Assembly (NCBI RefSeq): GCF_964656455.1
Contig: NC_135720.1
Coordinates: 101,816,696 to 101,880,695 of the forward strand
Source of the DNA: Halichoerus grypus
Taxonomy: Eukaryota > Chordata > Mammalia > Carnivora > Phocidae
Direction: 5' to 3'
DNA: 64,000 nt
Part shown: positions 22,666 to 33,290 of the stretch, piece by piece
Layout: the number at the start of each line of letters is the position of its first letter
Numbering within the stretch: the first letter of the stretch is position 1
Notes under the pieces: model-generated
What the model was told of the DNA's origin: nothing
Seen by the model: only the letters and a program-made list of their open reading frames with translations
Databases searched by the model: none
Position numbers and translations under genes: made by a program

Positions 22666-24814
22666 GCCAGAGGGTCGATTTTACTTGCATCATAAAGAAG
22701 AGTGATGCCGTGTGCAAATGATTGAGGTCAAAGATGCTCAATAAGTGGTCTTTACAAGTGAGGATTTCAGGGCCAAGTACTGATAATGAAAAAAAGAAGA
22801 AGAAGAAGAAGAATTTACAATACCTTGGGATCCAGGATTGTTCCAAACACCAAGATGAAGAAGCCCTGAGAAAGACAGAAGAGGGAAGAAGAGCCATTTT
22901 AAATACCAGTACTCATCAGTTCCTATTCTGGTAAAAAAACAAAACAAAACAAAAAAAACCACCTAAAATAAAAACAATTTATTAAATCTTTGACTCTCTT
23001 AAGGTCACAACACCTAGATTCATCCATTTGACGAATTTTGACTGAGCATCTTCCATGTGCCAGACACTTGGGATACCTCAGTAAATCAAACAGACTAAGG
23101 TCCATGATCCATACCAGATGATGGGATTTTCTTCTTAAACTGGGCAAAATAAAAGTGTTTTGCATTTATCAGGAGCTCACCACAATGTATATCTCACCAG
23201 AATATAATAGTCTGAGCAAGAGCTAGAGGAGATGTTCAGCCATGGACAGCAACCTTGCAATCCTTGGACAAACTATAAGGAAAGAAACTTCCACAGAAAA
23301 AAAAAAGCAGAAGTGGCTATGCTCAGCTTCTGTTAACACTCTCAACCTCCTTCCCCATCCACAGCCAAAGATTGTTATAAAACTTGCAAAGAAAAATCAA
23401 GTGCATGGACCCTCAGAAGACTAAGACCCAAAACAGACTGAGCTGCGAAGCACATAACGTGTGCTCAGAAACAGATGCTCCAAATATGAGGACATGGAGG
23501 GACTTACTTAGCTCTCAGATCCCTTACCATCCATCCAAACACAGACCCCATTCAAGTCAAAAGGAAGCTGTTCCTCTCTAGGTACAGTCCCTTTGAATTG
23601 GCCCCAAACCACCCTGGAAGAAGGAAGGAAACGTATTTGTCCCATTTTCAGACAAGGAGAAAGAAACTCAGAGATTCAACTTTCAAAATGTGATAGATTG
23701 CAACATTCATTAGACAGTTTCTCCTGAAGGTGTGGTTACTCAGGTCCCGGCTCACCTGAGAGGAGAAATGAGATAAAGACCTTTGGCTAACAAGACATCA
23801 CCTTGTTAAGCTGCTTCGATTTCATAATGGAATGTTAACCCTTACCCAGGCAGAGGTCTATTAAGACACATGGGTTTAATGTAAATGGCACCATAAAGAT
23901 GTTGCACCCCGGTGGTCCTCAGCAGGAACAATACCAAACCCACTGCTACCTCTATTTGTAAAAAAACTTACCTGAGAGGTGGAGGATTTCACAGAGACTG
24001 GTGCTGGCCATAAAACTCATCCATTCCCCCCAAACATACTAAATATACCTAGCCATTCAGCCAGTCCAGTAAGCACTCCAAAGCTTGGAGAGCTTCTATG
24101 GGATTGCTTTTCTGTGTGACACTCTTAGCCTGCAAGATAACTATTGAAATCTGTCACTGTGTCTACCAAGAAAATGTCATAGATAGCACGGTCCATTAGG
24201 TTACAAAGTGTCATTTGTATAAAGATGTTTGGGACAAATACATCCAGGCCTGGTTTCAGTACTAGGAATACATTTTTAAATCAGAATCTCCATGAATTTT
24301 GCCTAAGAATTAAATTTTTTAAATATCTAGGAACCATAATTTTAGCCTGTTTCCTCCAAAAAATACATTCCTCTGGCTAAAGGACGAAGAGGAATTTCTC
24401 TCCTTATAAGATTTTCAATTTCTCGAGGCTAAACTAAGTATATTCATATCTGCAAAATTTAGCATAATGCTTGACACAAAACTGTCAGCAAATGTGGTGT
24501 CTCTGTGTATTTATTTGTGTGTGTGCCTGTGTCCACATCTGTGTGTGTGTTTAATGGCTTTATTATGCAACCTGCATTCGTACAGTCATAAATATGTAAC
24601 AGGGAAATATTCCACTTTTCATTGGTCCCACCCTGGGAAAAGTTACACAAAACATCATTCAGAAAATGTGGATAAATTATTAATCAAGGGTTTAGTGTCT
24701 GATTGATAAAAATTCACTGGTAGCAGCTTCTTTGTATTTCTTTTAGTAAATAAAGCACAATTTGAGCAGATAAATCTCAAGGTATTCTCCAAAATTTAAA
24801 AATATATGCTTTAC
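22666..24814. other. No gene recognised
   Basis: Contains a (GAA)n run at 22787-22812, an L2-like piece near 23045-23115 (TGAGCATCTTCCATGTGCCAG) and a MIR-like piece near 23640. No exon-like signal. Confidence 0.4.
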
Positions 24815-25188
24815 TGTTATGGAAGGAATGTTCGTGTCCCCCCGCCAAAATTCATCTGTTAAATCCTAGCACCCAATGTGAAGGTATTTGGAGGCATGCC
24901 TTTGGGAGGTAATTAGATCATGAGAGTGGAGCTCTCATGAAAGGGATTAGTGCTTTTCTAAAAGAGACCCCAGAAACTTCCCTTGCCCGTGCTGCTATGT
25001 GATGTTATAGCAAGAGGATGGTTATACGTCTATGAGGCAGGAAGCAGGCTCTCTCCAAACACCGCATTTGTGTGTGCCTTGACCTTGGACTTGCCAGCCT
25101 CCAGAACTGTGAGAAATAAATTTCTGTTTATTTGAAAGCCACCCAATCCTTGGTGTTTTTGTTATAGCAGCCCAAATGGACTGAGACA
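24815..25188 (+). mobile_element. MLT1-type LTR (ERVL-MaLR), solo
   Basis: Begins TGTTATGGAAGGAATG and ends CAAATGGACTGAGACA. It contains CCAAAATTCATCTGTTAAATCC, GGACTTGCCAGCCTCCAGAA and CTGTGAGAAATAAATTTCTG. This is an old solo LTR with no internal retroviral genes beside it. Confidence 0.8.
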
Positions 25189-26699
25189 TTTACTTTTCTC
25201 CCACCAAAACAGCTATGAGGGGGTCCCCAAAACCTTACCCGGCCCACAGTTACTCTCAGTAAATACAAGAGAGGATACCAACCGGGAGTTGTGGATTACA
25301 AAGTAAGCAGTCAAGTCAGCAACTGACTACAGACTAATAGTTCCCTAGCAAAGGCGATGGGGAGGGGGGTGTTTGAGCTTTAAAACCAGTGGAACAGGGC
25401 TAGGACCGGGAAACCTCCAGAAGAGTCTTTCTCCTACATCTTCTGGACCTCGCCATGTGTTCAGGGGTCTCTTTTCTCTGTCTGCTCCATCAGCGCCCCT
25501 CATCTTGGTTCATCCTAGGATTCTGCTTGTCCTGCTTCCTTCCTCTTGCTTGATTGTGTCCCCCACCTCAGCAGATTGATGGCTCTCCTTTCTCTCCTCC
25601 CACACTGGGCATCCCGAGGATGCCCTGGCCCACTGACATGCTGGTAAATAGCAATAACCAGCTCTCCTAATTTGTAGCACTTGCCAGTCTCCATGGTTAA
25701 ATACTCCCACACTGGCTGGTTTAAATCTAGCAATGCGACATCACCAAACGTGGAGTTAGGAAGCGACGGACACATCATCATACAGTGTTTCCCCCGTACA
25801 GATACAATAGATGCAAATAACCTCAGGAGCATAGGAAAGTGTTGACAAATAATTAGTAAGTAATGCCTTTTGAGGATGTAGGACCTTACACAAAACCTTT
25901 GTTTTATTTAATTACAAGTTTACATATTTGATTTTTAATGAGGTCAGTTGGCAAAACTCCTGAAAATAGAAGTCATTTCTCTTGAGCCAGTACACACCAG
26001 CCCCAGCACACCAGTGCCTATGGCCTGCCCCAGTGTCTACCCTTCACCCACACCCCGCTCTCAGCTCCTCACCTCCATCAGTACCAGCATTTAGATGAGC
26101 TCCACCCTCCTTGGCAGGAGTCAAGGCAGAAACTGAATTGAAATTACAGATTGATCCTGTCACCACAGGTAAAGGAGCTCATGGTACCAAAATGCAAATG
26201 CACACGGCCTAGTCCAGAACAAAACTCACAGGCAAGGTGGCCCCTGGGGAGACGAGGAAAGGGAAATGCAGAGGAGTAGATACATGAACTCCTTAAGGGC
26301 TCCTGACAGCCATGGGATACGCTGAACAGAAATTTGAGAACACTAGGTGGTTATCCCAGCTCTATCCGTGACTAGCTGCATAAACATGGGTAAAAGCTAT
26401 ACAAAAAATGTTGGATACACTTCATCTTTTTCCTATAGAAATGCATAAAAATAGAGATTCAAAAGATGAGGCACCCCTATTATTATTAACCTTGTTCACC
26501 AAGGCATCAAAATGCTTATTATAAAACGAAATCATTTTTGAAAGAGAAAAAGGAGAAAATATTTGACTTCAAATCTCTATTATCCATCAGGTAAAACATT
26601 TATTTTCAAATAAGCCTACATTCAGAAAAAAGGATTTTTTAAAGGTCATTAGAAAAATCAAAGCTTTCTTATCAATTAGTTCCTATCTACATATTTAAT
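25189..26699. other. No gene recognised; 3' flank of ADGRF2
   Basis: Unique-looking DNA. I searched by eye for a minus-strand GFFILxFG exon of the receptor here and found none. Confidence 0.4.
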
Positions 26700-27130
26700 A
26701 TTCAGTAGAATAAACTTTGGCTCATTGGTACACAATGACAGAAAAAAATGAAAAAAAAAACAAATTTCAGTAAGGAATTATTGAATATGAAATACTATAC
26801 AGTCATTAAAGAGACATATTTATACATAGTAACCTCATAAGAGGCTACTATGTATTTTTAAGTGAAAAAGTAAGGTACATAATAATGTATATTTTTAACC
26901 CCCATATTATGTCAAAATATATTTTTATATAAGCATAAAAATTTGGCAAGGAGACACATGAAACGGTGAACATTGCTTAATTCATAGAGGTGAGAGAAAA
27001 GAAACTCTCTTTAATATCACTCTGTATGACTTGCCTCATTAAAATAAGATGGTTTCCAATGGGAATTAAAAATTCTAAATGGAAAGAAATATAATAAAGA
27101 TGCACATTTTAATACCTCCAGTTAGGTACC
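26700..27130 (+). mobile_element. Old L1M 3'-end fragment
   Basis: GGAATTATTGAATATGAAATACTATACAGTCATTAAA (the L1 'tyr-tyr/ala' 3' ORF2 region) followed by AAGTGAAAAAGTAAGGTACATAATAATGT fits an ancient L1 3' end. Confidence 0.55.
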
Positions 27131-27221
27131 TGGATTTGGGGGAAATGGTGATGTTTAATTTCTAAACAGTAGGAGCTCAGCCTTACCGTTGTTTTATGAT
27201 CTTTAGGTCATTTTGGTACTT

Positions 27222-27396
27222 GGTGCTTTCCTATTTGGTGTTTTATTTCATTTTCCTAACACCGTTATAAGGTGGGCAGTATTATACCCATTTTATAAGT
27301 GAGAAAAATGTGGCTCAGAAAAGTTAAGCAAGTATCTTAAGAGATCATTACACATTAGTAAGTGAGAGAGTCAAGATTTGAACCCAGGCCTTTCTG
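27222..27396 (-). mobile_element. MIR overlapping the end of the ADGRF2 open frame
   Basis: On the minus strand: GGCCTGGGTTCAAATCTTGACTC, CTTAACTTTTCTGAGCC, TAAAATGGGTATAATACTGCC. A typical MIR in the order expected. The stop codon of the receptor's read-through frame lies in it. Confidence 0.8.
27242..27247 (-). terminator. Candidate AATAAA polyadenylation signal
   Basis: AATAAA on the minus strand lies about 125 bases after the read-through stop codon. It could end a transcript that retains the last intron. The hexamer is common in AT-rich DNA and sits at the edge of a MIR, so this is weak evidence. Confidence 0.25.
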
Positions 27397-27541
27397 GGGA
27401 AAAATAGCTTATTTCCTGACTCAATATGTTACCCCGAATCTGTTGTCTTTTATAAAGAAATATCATTGCAGAAGCTCCGGATGACAAAGCTTCTTCCTGA
27501 ATTCTCCCACTTAGTACTGGGTCAGTAGCACCTAGACTTAC
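27371..27541 (-). CDS. Possible read-through C-terminal tail of ADGRF2 (or intron)
   Basis: Beyond the donor after LNAFQ the frame stays open for 56 codons (starting VSLGATDPVLSGRIQEEALS, ending PERPGFKS) to TGA at 27373-27371. As I recall, the human GPR111 entry also ends with a tail that reads past this point and begins with a similar VSPDASDQ-like string. If so, the intron-retained form is real in the databases. However, adhesion GPCRs normally continue TM7 with GFFILxFG, and a perfect GTAAGT donor sits here, so this stretch may simply be intron. The last few codons lie in a MIR repeat. I could not find a GFFIL-type exon by eye at lower coordinates. Confidence 0.4.
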   Translation of the reverse strand, partial: VSLGATDPVLSGRIQEEALSSGASAMIFLYKRQQIRGNILSQEISYFSPERPGFKS

Positions 27542-28903
27542 CTGGAACGCATTGAGCAAGGAGAAGATAATGTGGAAGGCCAGGATGCTGTCATCGATGA
27601 CGGTGGCTATCCCGAATCCCCAGGTCAGCCCCAGCAGCGGTGTCAGGATGGCGATATTCTTACTGATTCTCACAATGGCTCTCACCTCTTGGAACATGGA
27701 ACTGCCAATGGCAGCGCGCTGGGTCTTGACAATCACCAGTGTGACTGTGATCAGGTTTACGACCACGATGGCCAGGGCTGGGACCACGAAGGCCAGGAGG
27801 GCCTTGGTCATGTCCCAGTTGAGCCAGCAGGCCTCAGGTCGTAGGTAGCCTTTGCTGGGCTCAGTGGCAGCAACCGTAACAGCAGCAATGAGCAAAGGGC
27901 ACCCGTAGCCGACTGAAAAGAGAGCAGCCACCAGGACTGATTTGGGCAGTGTATGGAAAACAATCAGGATTCCGTAGAGGATAAGGAGTGCCTTGGCAAG
28001 CATCCAGAAAAACACAGAAAGGTAAAAGAAATGAACAAAAAATGTTGCTGCCACACACCCATTGTGGTGTGTCACAGGACCACTAAGATAGGAAGCCACA
28101 ATGAACCACACGTCAGCCATCAGCAAGGTGGCCGCGATGTTGGCGATGCACACGTGGCGTAAGTACGAGATCTCTGTCTTCGTCACTTGGCCCCAGACCA
28201 AGGCCTCGATGATCAAGCAAAGGATCAAGCTGCAAATCGAGATGCCCAGGCCTATGTACGTGATATGAATCAGGATTGGGCTCTCCAAGATGTGGGGTGA
28301 CATAAGAATGGAGAAGGAGGTAAACAACTTGCTTGGCCTACATTTGCAAACAGCTTGCTGGGAGTTTTCTTGAATTATTTGACAGGCCTGCTGGTCCCAT
28401 CTGCTCTCCAGGGAGTGCCAGCCAACACACTGTGTCCTCCTCTCCTCCGACTTGCTGATCTTTTCAAAAATCAGCGAGATTCTTTTAAGTTCCTTGGGCA
28501 AAATGACAGACAAGACGAGCCCATTGACGGTGACGTTCTCCAAAAGACTGGCTTCTAGGATGGCCCCAAGAGTCGGAAATGCAATGCTGACGGCCTGGGA
28601 AGGAGCGGGCACGTTCTGAAGTTCATCTCTACCGATCAGCACCTGCCCAGTGACCTCACTGCCCATGTCATTAATTCTCATTGAAAAAGTGAAATTCTTC
28701 CCAGCGTTGTCTCGGGATATGGTGGTGCCCGTAGTATGAATGAAGACGTCTGATATGTCAATGGGATACTTACTTATAAATAGCTTTCTTGCAAAGGAAT
28801 TGACCGAGTGTAGCAAGACACAGCTGCTGTTTCTTTCGGGGATGAAGGTCCAGTTTGAGATGCTTTTGCTGTTAAGAATGTGGTTGGCCATGACGCTGTA
28901 ACT
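27542..28903 (-). CDS. ADGRF2: ADGRF2 main exon: GAIN, GPS and TM1 to early TM7
   Basis: A 1362-base exon (454 codons). The acceptor is TTCATTGGCAG and the donor, after LNAFQ, is GTAAGTCTAG. It encodes the rest of GAIN (SYSVMANHIL, ISNWTFIPERNSS, SQAVSIAFPTLGAILEASLL), then CVGWHSLESRWDQQAC and the GPS Cys pair CKC. The residue positions of the cleavage tripeptide read LFT rather than HLT/S. TSFSILMS follows as the tethered-agonist segment. Membrane spans are TM1 (HITYIGLGISICSLILCLII), TM2 (ANIAATLLMADVWFIVASYL), TM3 after the ECL1 Cys (FFWMLAKALLILYG), TM4 (VGYGCPLLIAAVTVA), ECL2 with RPEACWLNW, TM5 (LLAFVVPALAIVVVNLI), TM6 (TPLLGLTWGFGIATV) and the start of TM7 (FHIIFSLLNAFQ). The ECL1 and ECL2 cysteines and the TM6 LTWGFG toggle motif are kept. 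Sequons include NWT, NSS, NFT and NVT. Any translation starting further upstream at MLLLHWQ would run through the splice acceptor and is not the true start. Confidence 0.92.
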
Positions 28904-28974
28904 CTGCCAATGAAGGAGCAGCATTAGTACTGAGCCACCACCCGAGTCTGCCAGGACAGTCAGGGTTCACTTTT

Positions 28975-29345
28975 ATAAAGTGTGGTCCGCCAGCCAGCTG
29001 CATAGGCATCCCCTGGGAACTTCTTAGAAGTATGAAATCTCGGGGCACCTAGTGGCACAGTCGGTTGGGCTTCCGACTCTTGGTTTCGGCTTGAGTCATG
29101 ATCTCAGGGTCCTGGGATCGGGCCCCATGTGGGGCTCCTTGCTGGGCATGGAGTCTGCTTAAGACTCTCTCACCCTCTGCCCCTCCCACTCGTGCTCTCT
29201 CTCTCTCAAATAAATAAATCTATAAAAAAAAAAAAGAAGAAGAAGTATGGAATCTCGGGGCCCACCCCAGAGCTAGTGAATCAGAATCAGCATCGTAATG
29301 AGATCCCCAGGGTACTCGCAGGCCACGGAAGTTTGAGCCGGAGAA
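28975..29345 (-). mobile_element. hAT-Charlie MITE split by a SINEC
   Basis: Left part 28975-29045 (AAAGTGTGGTCCGCCAGCCA, CCTGGGAACTTCTTAGAAGT) and right part 29241-29345 (GGGGCCCACCCCAGAGCTAG, AAGTTTGAGCC) are the two halves of one MITE lying in intron 4 of ADGRF2. The insertion duplicated the target sequence. Confidence 0.75.
29046..29240 (+). mobile_element. SINEC in ADGRF2 intron 4
   Basis: The element begins at the GGGGCACCTAGTGGCACAG boundary (its first bases overlap the duplication) and ends in AAATAAATAAATC plus poly-A and (GAA)n. AGAAGTATGAAATCTCGGGG at 29026-29045 recurs at 29241-29260 with one change. An older body type (GGAGTCTGCTTAAGACTC). Antisense to the gene. Confidence 0.9.
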
Positions 29346-30035
29346 TAGAGCGAGGAAGGAATTGCCCTCATGTCATGTATGAAGCGTCTCCCTGTGAGGC
29401 AGGCAAGTGGGCAGCCTTCCCCAAGCTCACTGACATCATCAGTTTCCCTTCACACCGTGGTGAAGCCAGCCACTTGCCTACCCTGCTCAGAGGACCCATC
29501 ATGCAACGAACATCTATTAAGTCCCAACTGTATGCAGGACCCTGGACAGGAGCATAGCAAATCGAAATTTGACACCAGAGGCTGAACCTCCTTTTTCTCC
29601 TCTGCCTCAAAGATCAAAAATAAAAGAAGTGAATCCAGGTCCACCTCACACGTCTGCAGCAGACATGTGCGGCTGTTTTCTTTGCATGCGGCTATTTTCC
29701 ATTTTAGCAGCCTGTTCTGACTCACAAATGAGAGTAAGAAAAGACTCTCTGCAGAACCAGAATGGTTCTTAGAGGTGTTCAGTAGCCGAAATGAACGTTG
29801 GAAAAGATTCCCATGTAGGACCCAGCACCCAGTAAGTTCTGTCTCTAAATGAGTATTGGTTGTGTTCACCTTTTCCATTTTCCCTTGTTTATTCTGTGGT
29901 GAACATTTATTGAGCATTTGCTACCCAAGCATCACAGACACCGATGTGAAAGACCCTAAAAAGCCCACAGAATACTCCAGCGAACCTGCATTCCTTTGCA
30001 CCAAAATGTCATTCTACCAAATCAAGGTCACTCAC

Positions 30036-30269
30036 CTGCATCTTCGCCTCATCAACACCCGTCAATAGCACCGTGGATATGTTGTGTAGGAGCTGCACGA
30101 TGACAGCGATGTTTCCCGGGATCCGGGGAGACTGCTGAATGTTCCTGAGTACACAGGACAAATCCTCCGGACACTTTTGCATCAGCATGTCTGTGATGGT
30201 CTCAGACTTTCTGGCATACTCTTTTTCTATTGTATTTCCTCCGAATGGCTGAACCGAATATGAATTTGT
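30036..30269 (-). CDS. ADGRF2: ADGRF2 exon 4: N-terminal part of the GAIN region
   Basis: A 234-base, phase 0 to phase 0 exon. The acceptor is CCCTTTCTTAG and the donor is CAG followed by GTGAGTGACC. It begins TNSYSVQPFGG, runs through KSETITDMLMQKCPEDLSC and IPGNIAVIVQLLHNIS, and ends GVDEAKMQ. The pattern of a Cys pair (QKCPEDLSCV) followed by the amphipathic GNIAVIVQLLxNIS helix is typical of the start of the helical GAIN subdomain in ADGRF receptors. There is one N-glycosylation sequon (NIS). It joins seamlessly to SYSVMANHIL in exon 5. Confidence 0.85.
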
Positions 30270-30752
30270 CTAAGAAAGGGCAAAAAGAAAGTTTGTATTA
30301 GGTTACTTTTGCTTTGAATATGAAAGTACCTTTAAAAAAATTTAGGATAGCCTTATCACGCAATTGTACACGCAAAATGTTTTTCAATTTTACATTTTCA
30401 TAGTCGCATTTGCTATGGGATAACTTGCCCCATACCAAGGTAGGTGAACAGAAAACCAGAGGTCCAGGTTGCCAGCTGACTGCACCTAAACCCTCCCCCT
30501 GCCGAGAACAAATGCTATCTCTAGCATAGCACTTCAGAGCGCTTCTGTGTATATGCACTGTATCTATGTCCTGTGCATCTGATAAATTTCTAGTGTCATT
30601 TAAGCTTATTTTTACTAAGCATATTTTAAACATAGACATTCTGAACCAGATTTGGATGAATCAACAGACACCAGCACAAAAGAGTGACTGAAAATAGTGA
30701 TAAACAGGCTGTCCCACAGATTCAGGCTCTGGGTCCCACACTTCAGAGCAGG

Positions 30753-30960
30753 AGGGGCAAACATGGTCCCCGACTGGCTGCCTATATTTGTAAATAAAGT
30801 TTTATTGGGACCCAGGCTGCTCATTATTGAAGTATTGTCTATGGCAGCTTTCTTGCCACAGTGGCAGAGTTGAATACTCACAAGAGAGACCCTGTGACCC
30901 ACAGGGACTAAAATATTAACCATTTGGCCCTTTACAGGAAAAAAAAAATTGCCAACCCTT
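30753..30960 (+). mobile_element. hAT-type MITE in ADGRF2 intron 3
   Basis: GGGGCAAACATGGTCCCCGA, TGTAAATAAAGTTTTATTGG, TGGCCCTTTACAGGA and TTGCCAACCCTT match the same family as 1843-2027 in the opposite orientation. Confidence 0.7.
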
Positions 30961-31750
30961 ACTTTAGAGGACCCTTTTCTGGCCTCCTTTTGCCTGCCCC
31001 CTCACAAGACAAAGAGACTGTGGGCCTAGAGGATATGCCCACTCAGAACTCATGTCCCGGCATCTAGACACTCAAATCCCCTGCTCAGCAACCCCAAGCC
31101 CACTTCCGGGGCCTGCATGGGCCTCTTCCCGAAGTCTATGCTACCAAGGATGGAGCATGCCACCAGTATGCTCACCACTAGGCCTGAGACGTGACCAAGG
31201 GACACTGGTTTTCAGGGTTATGAGCATGTGACCTTGGCTTTCCACCACCCTGGAGGTGCAGGATAGAATCTGATGGGAGACCAGCAGAACATATTTTACT
31301 TAGCAGTCTGGAAGCTTGATTTAAAGCATTTAGATATTAAAACATATGGTACATGGGTCTCTGTGTGTATCTTTGCCCAGATTCCTCAAATTAGGGGTGG
31401 GCCCGGTGATGGACACCCTGGGGTGGGCAGTCCTTGGAAGTCTGGTCAGGGACTTCAGGTACAGCATCCACTGGCACTCCCCCTGGCCACCCCCCAAAAC
31501 CACCAAATGGGGAATGTTCCCTAGGACTAAAGAGATGCAAAAACGTTGACTCCTCTGAAGGAATCAGGAGCTGAACTTCAGAAAGGTGAAGCCCCTAGGA
31601 GAAAAGGAGTGAAAGAAACAAAAAGAGAAGAAATAATATTTCACCTGATTTTCTTTATCAAAATTTGATTTTTTTAAAATGTGTCATTACTTAAGTATGT
31701 ATGGAAATAGGTTCATTTGTTTGATAATGAAGTCCTTCCCTTTAGGTCAG

Positions 31751-32115
31751 CTTGCTCCTCATGCTTTACTGGGCACAGAAATCACCTGGGGATCTTGATA
31801 ACCTGCAGCTTCAGATTCAGCAGGTCTGGGGTGGGGCCTGCATATCTAAAAGTTCTCAGGGTAGGGGCGCCTGGGTGGCTCAGTCGTTAAGCACCTGCCT
31901 TCGGCTCGGGTCATGATCCCGGGGTCCTGGGATCCAGCCCCACATTGGGCTCCCTGCTCAGAGGGGAGCCTGCTTCTCCCTCTCCCTCTGCCTGCCACTC
32001 CCCCTGCTTGTGTTCTCTCACTCTCTCTCTCTGTCAAATAAATAAATATAATCTTTTTAAAAAAATAAACAAATAAAAGTTGTCAGGGTGGCCCATGCTG
32101 CTGGTCAGAGAAGGG
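31751..32115 (+). mobile_element. hAT-Charlie MITE split by a SINEC, ADGRF2 intron 3
   Basis: Left half 31751-31863 (AGAAATCACCTGGGGATCTT, AGATTCAGCAGGTCTGGGGT) and right half 32075-32115 (CAGGGTGGCCCATGCTGCTG). A SINEC sits between. Confidence 0.75.
31863..32074 (+). mobile_element. SINEC in ADGRF2 intron 3
   Basis: AGGGGCGCCTGGGTGGCTCA start, arctoid body (GGGGAGCCTGCTTCTCCCTC), AAATAAATAAATATAATC tail. The flanks AAAAGTTCTCAGGGT (31848-31862) and AAAAGTTGTCAGGGT (32075-32089) are a 15-bp duplication with one mismatch. Confidence 0.95.
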
Positions 32116-32441
32116 TACATTGAGGACCGAGGCTTTGTAGTAAAGAGCTAAGAGCAAAGATGGAGAAGTAGGCCATGATCATTCTCGACAGCTCTTCTAG
32201 CTCTGAGCTGAGGATCAGGTTCCTTTGTGTCATGAAGCGTGTGGGAGCCCAGAGCACAGACTTTCAGATGCCCAGATTTAGGACTTCCATTCTTGTGCAG
32301 AGAGAGAAAATGAGTAGGTATTTATTCACGTTAAAAAGCACTCACCTACCAGCCCTGCTTCATGCTCCCCCTCTCTCTATTGACCACACTATGCATTGCT
32401 AATTTGGGGCTCCCCTCTGTGTATGAGAAAAAGGATATTAC

Positions 32442-32593
32442 CTCAAAGATGTTGAAGGCATTAAGAGTCCGGCAGGTTTCAGTGATCTTGTACCATTTCT
32501 TTTGCCTGCATAAAAACCCCATATTCCCCTGAGTGTCAGGAGGGCAAGGTTGGCTACAGTGGGAATTGTCTACACAGACACCATCACATACAC
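32442..32593 (-). CDS. ADGRF2: ADGRF2 exon 3: Cys-rich extracellular segment
   Basis: A 152-base exon with acceptor TTTCCCCAG and donor GTAATATCC. After two bases completing a Gly codon it encodes VCDGVCVDNSHC, then SQPCPPDTQGNMGFLCRQKK, then WYKITETCRTLNAFNIFE. The spacing of six cysteines and the QKKW...ETC ending match the corresponding extracellular segment of ADGRF4, as remembered. This module precedes the GAIN region in the subfamily. It ends in phase 0 and joins to TNSYSVQPF in exon 4. Within this piece no stop is present and the cysteines needed for pairing are all kept. Confidence 0.83.
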
Positions 32594-33290
32594 CTGGGGA
32601 AATAAAAGGTATCAGCATGAGATGGAGAGCTCAGGGCTCTGCACTGCATGGGCCAATCACCAAGGTGTCAGCATAATGAGGACACATAAACCCCGTGGAC
32701 ATCAGATGTATTTTCTTCACAAAGTGGAGGAAGGTTGAAATAGATCAGTGATCATCATCTATTTCAGTGACAAACACCTCTTGTCTCCAACAAACTCTTA
32801 TCCAGAACTCAAACGTATAAAACAGATAAAAGTGGAACTTCCCCAGGTGAAGTGACAAGGGAGAGCCCACGTTCAGTCCATGAGGTCTCTCATACCCCAC
32901 AGCTCCCTCACAGTCCTCCAGCTCCCCAGAACACAGTATGGAAGCCACTGCACCCCGTGTTCTTTGAGAAAGCTCTCAGCTCCAGAACTTCGTTGAGTTA
33001 TGTCATCCATGAGTTCTCACAGCCCTGGTCTGGCCACTGCTCCAGGCTGGCCTGGCTCAATTGAAAGAGTTCATGGCAAAGAACTTTCTGGCCAGGATGG
33101 TGCAGAGGGTCCTGGGAGGAGAGGGGAGCAGGGGCCAAAGGTACAATTTAATATGAGAAAACTAAAGAGTCCAAATGCGAGCCATCAGGGAGTCCCATCT
33201 GTCATGCCATCAAGAGAGGGCTGAGCATGGCTCTCTGTCCTAATAAATAAACAAAAACTTCCATTTGATTACTAACCACTGCCAACATAC

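Noticed and set aside
24815..25188. An intact endogenous retrovirus
   Set aside because: Only a solo, old MLT1-type LTR is present; no gag, pol or env-like sequence flanks it.
28904..28924. Start of the receptor at MLLLHWQ, which opens the long frame
   Set aside because: These codons lie in the intron, across the TTCATTGGCAG acceptor. The real start is the signal-peptide exon at 37730.
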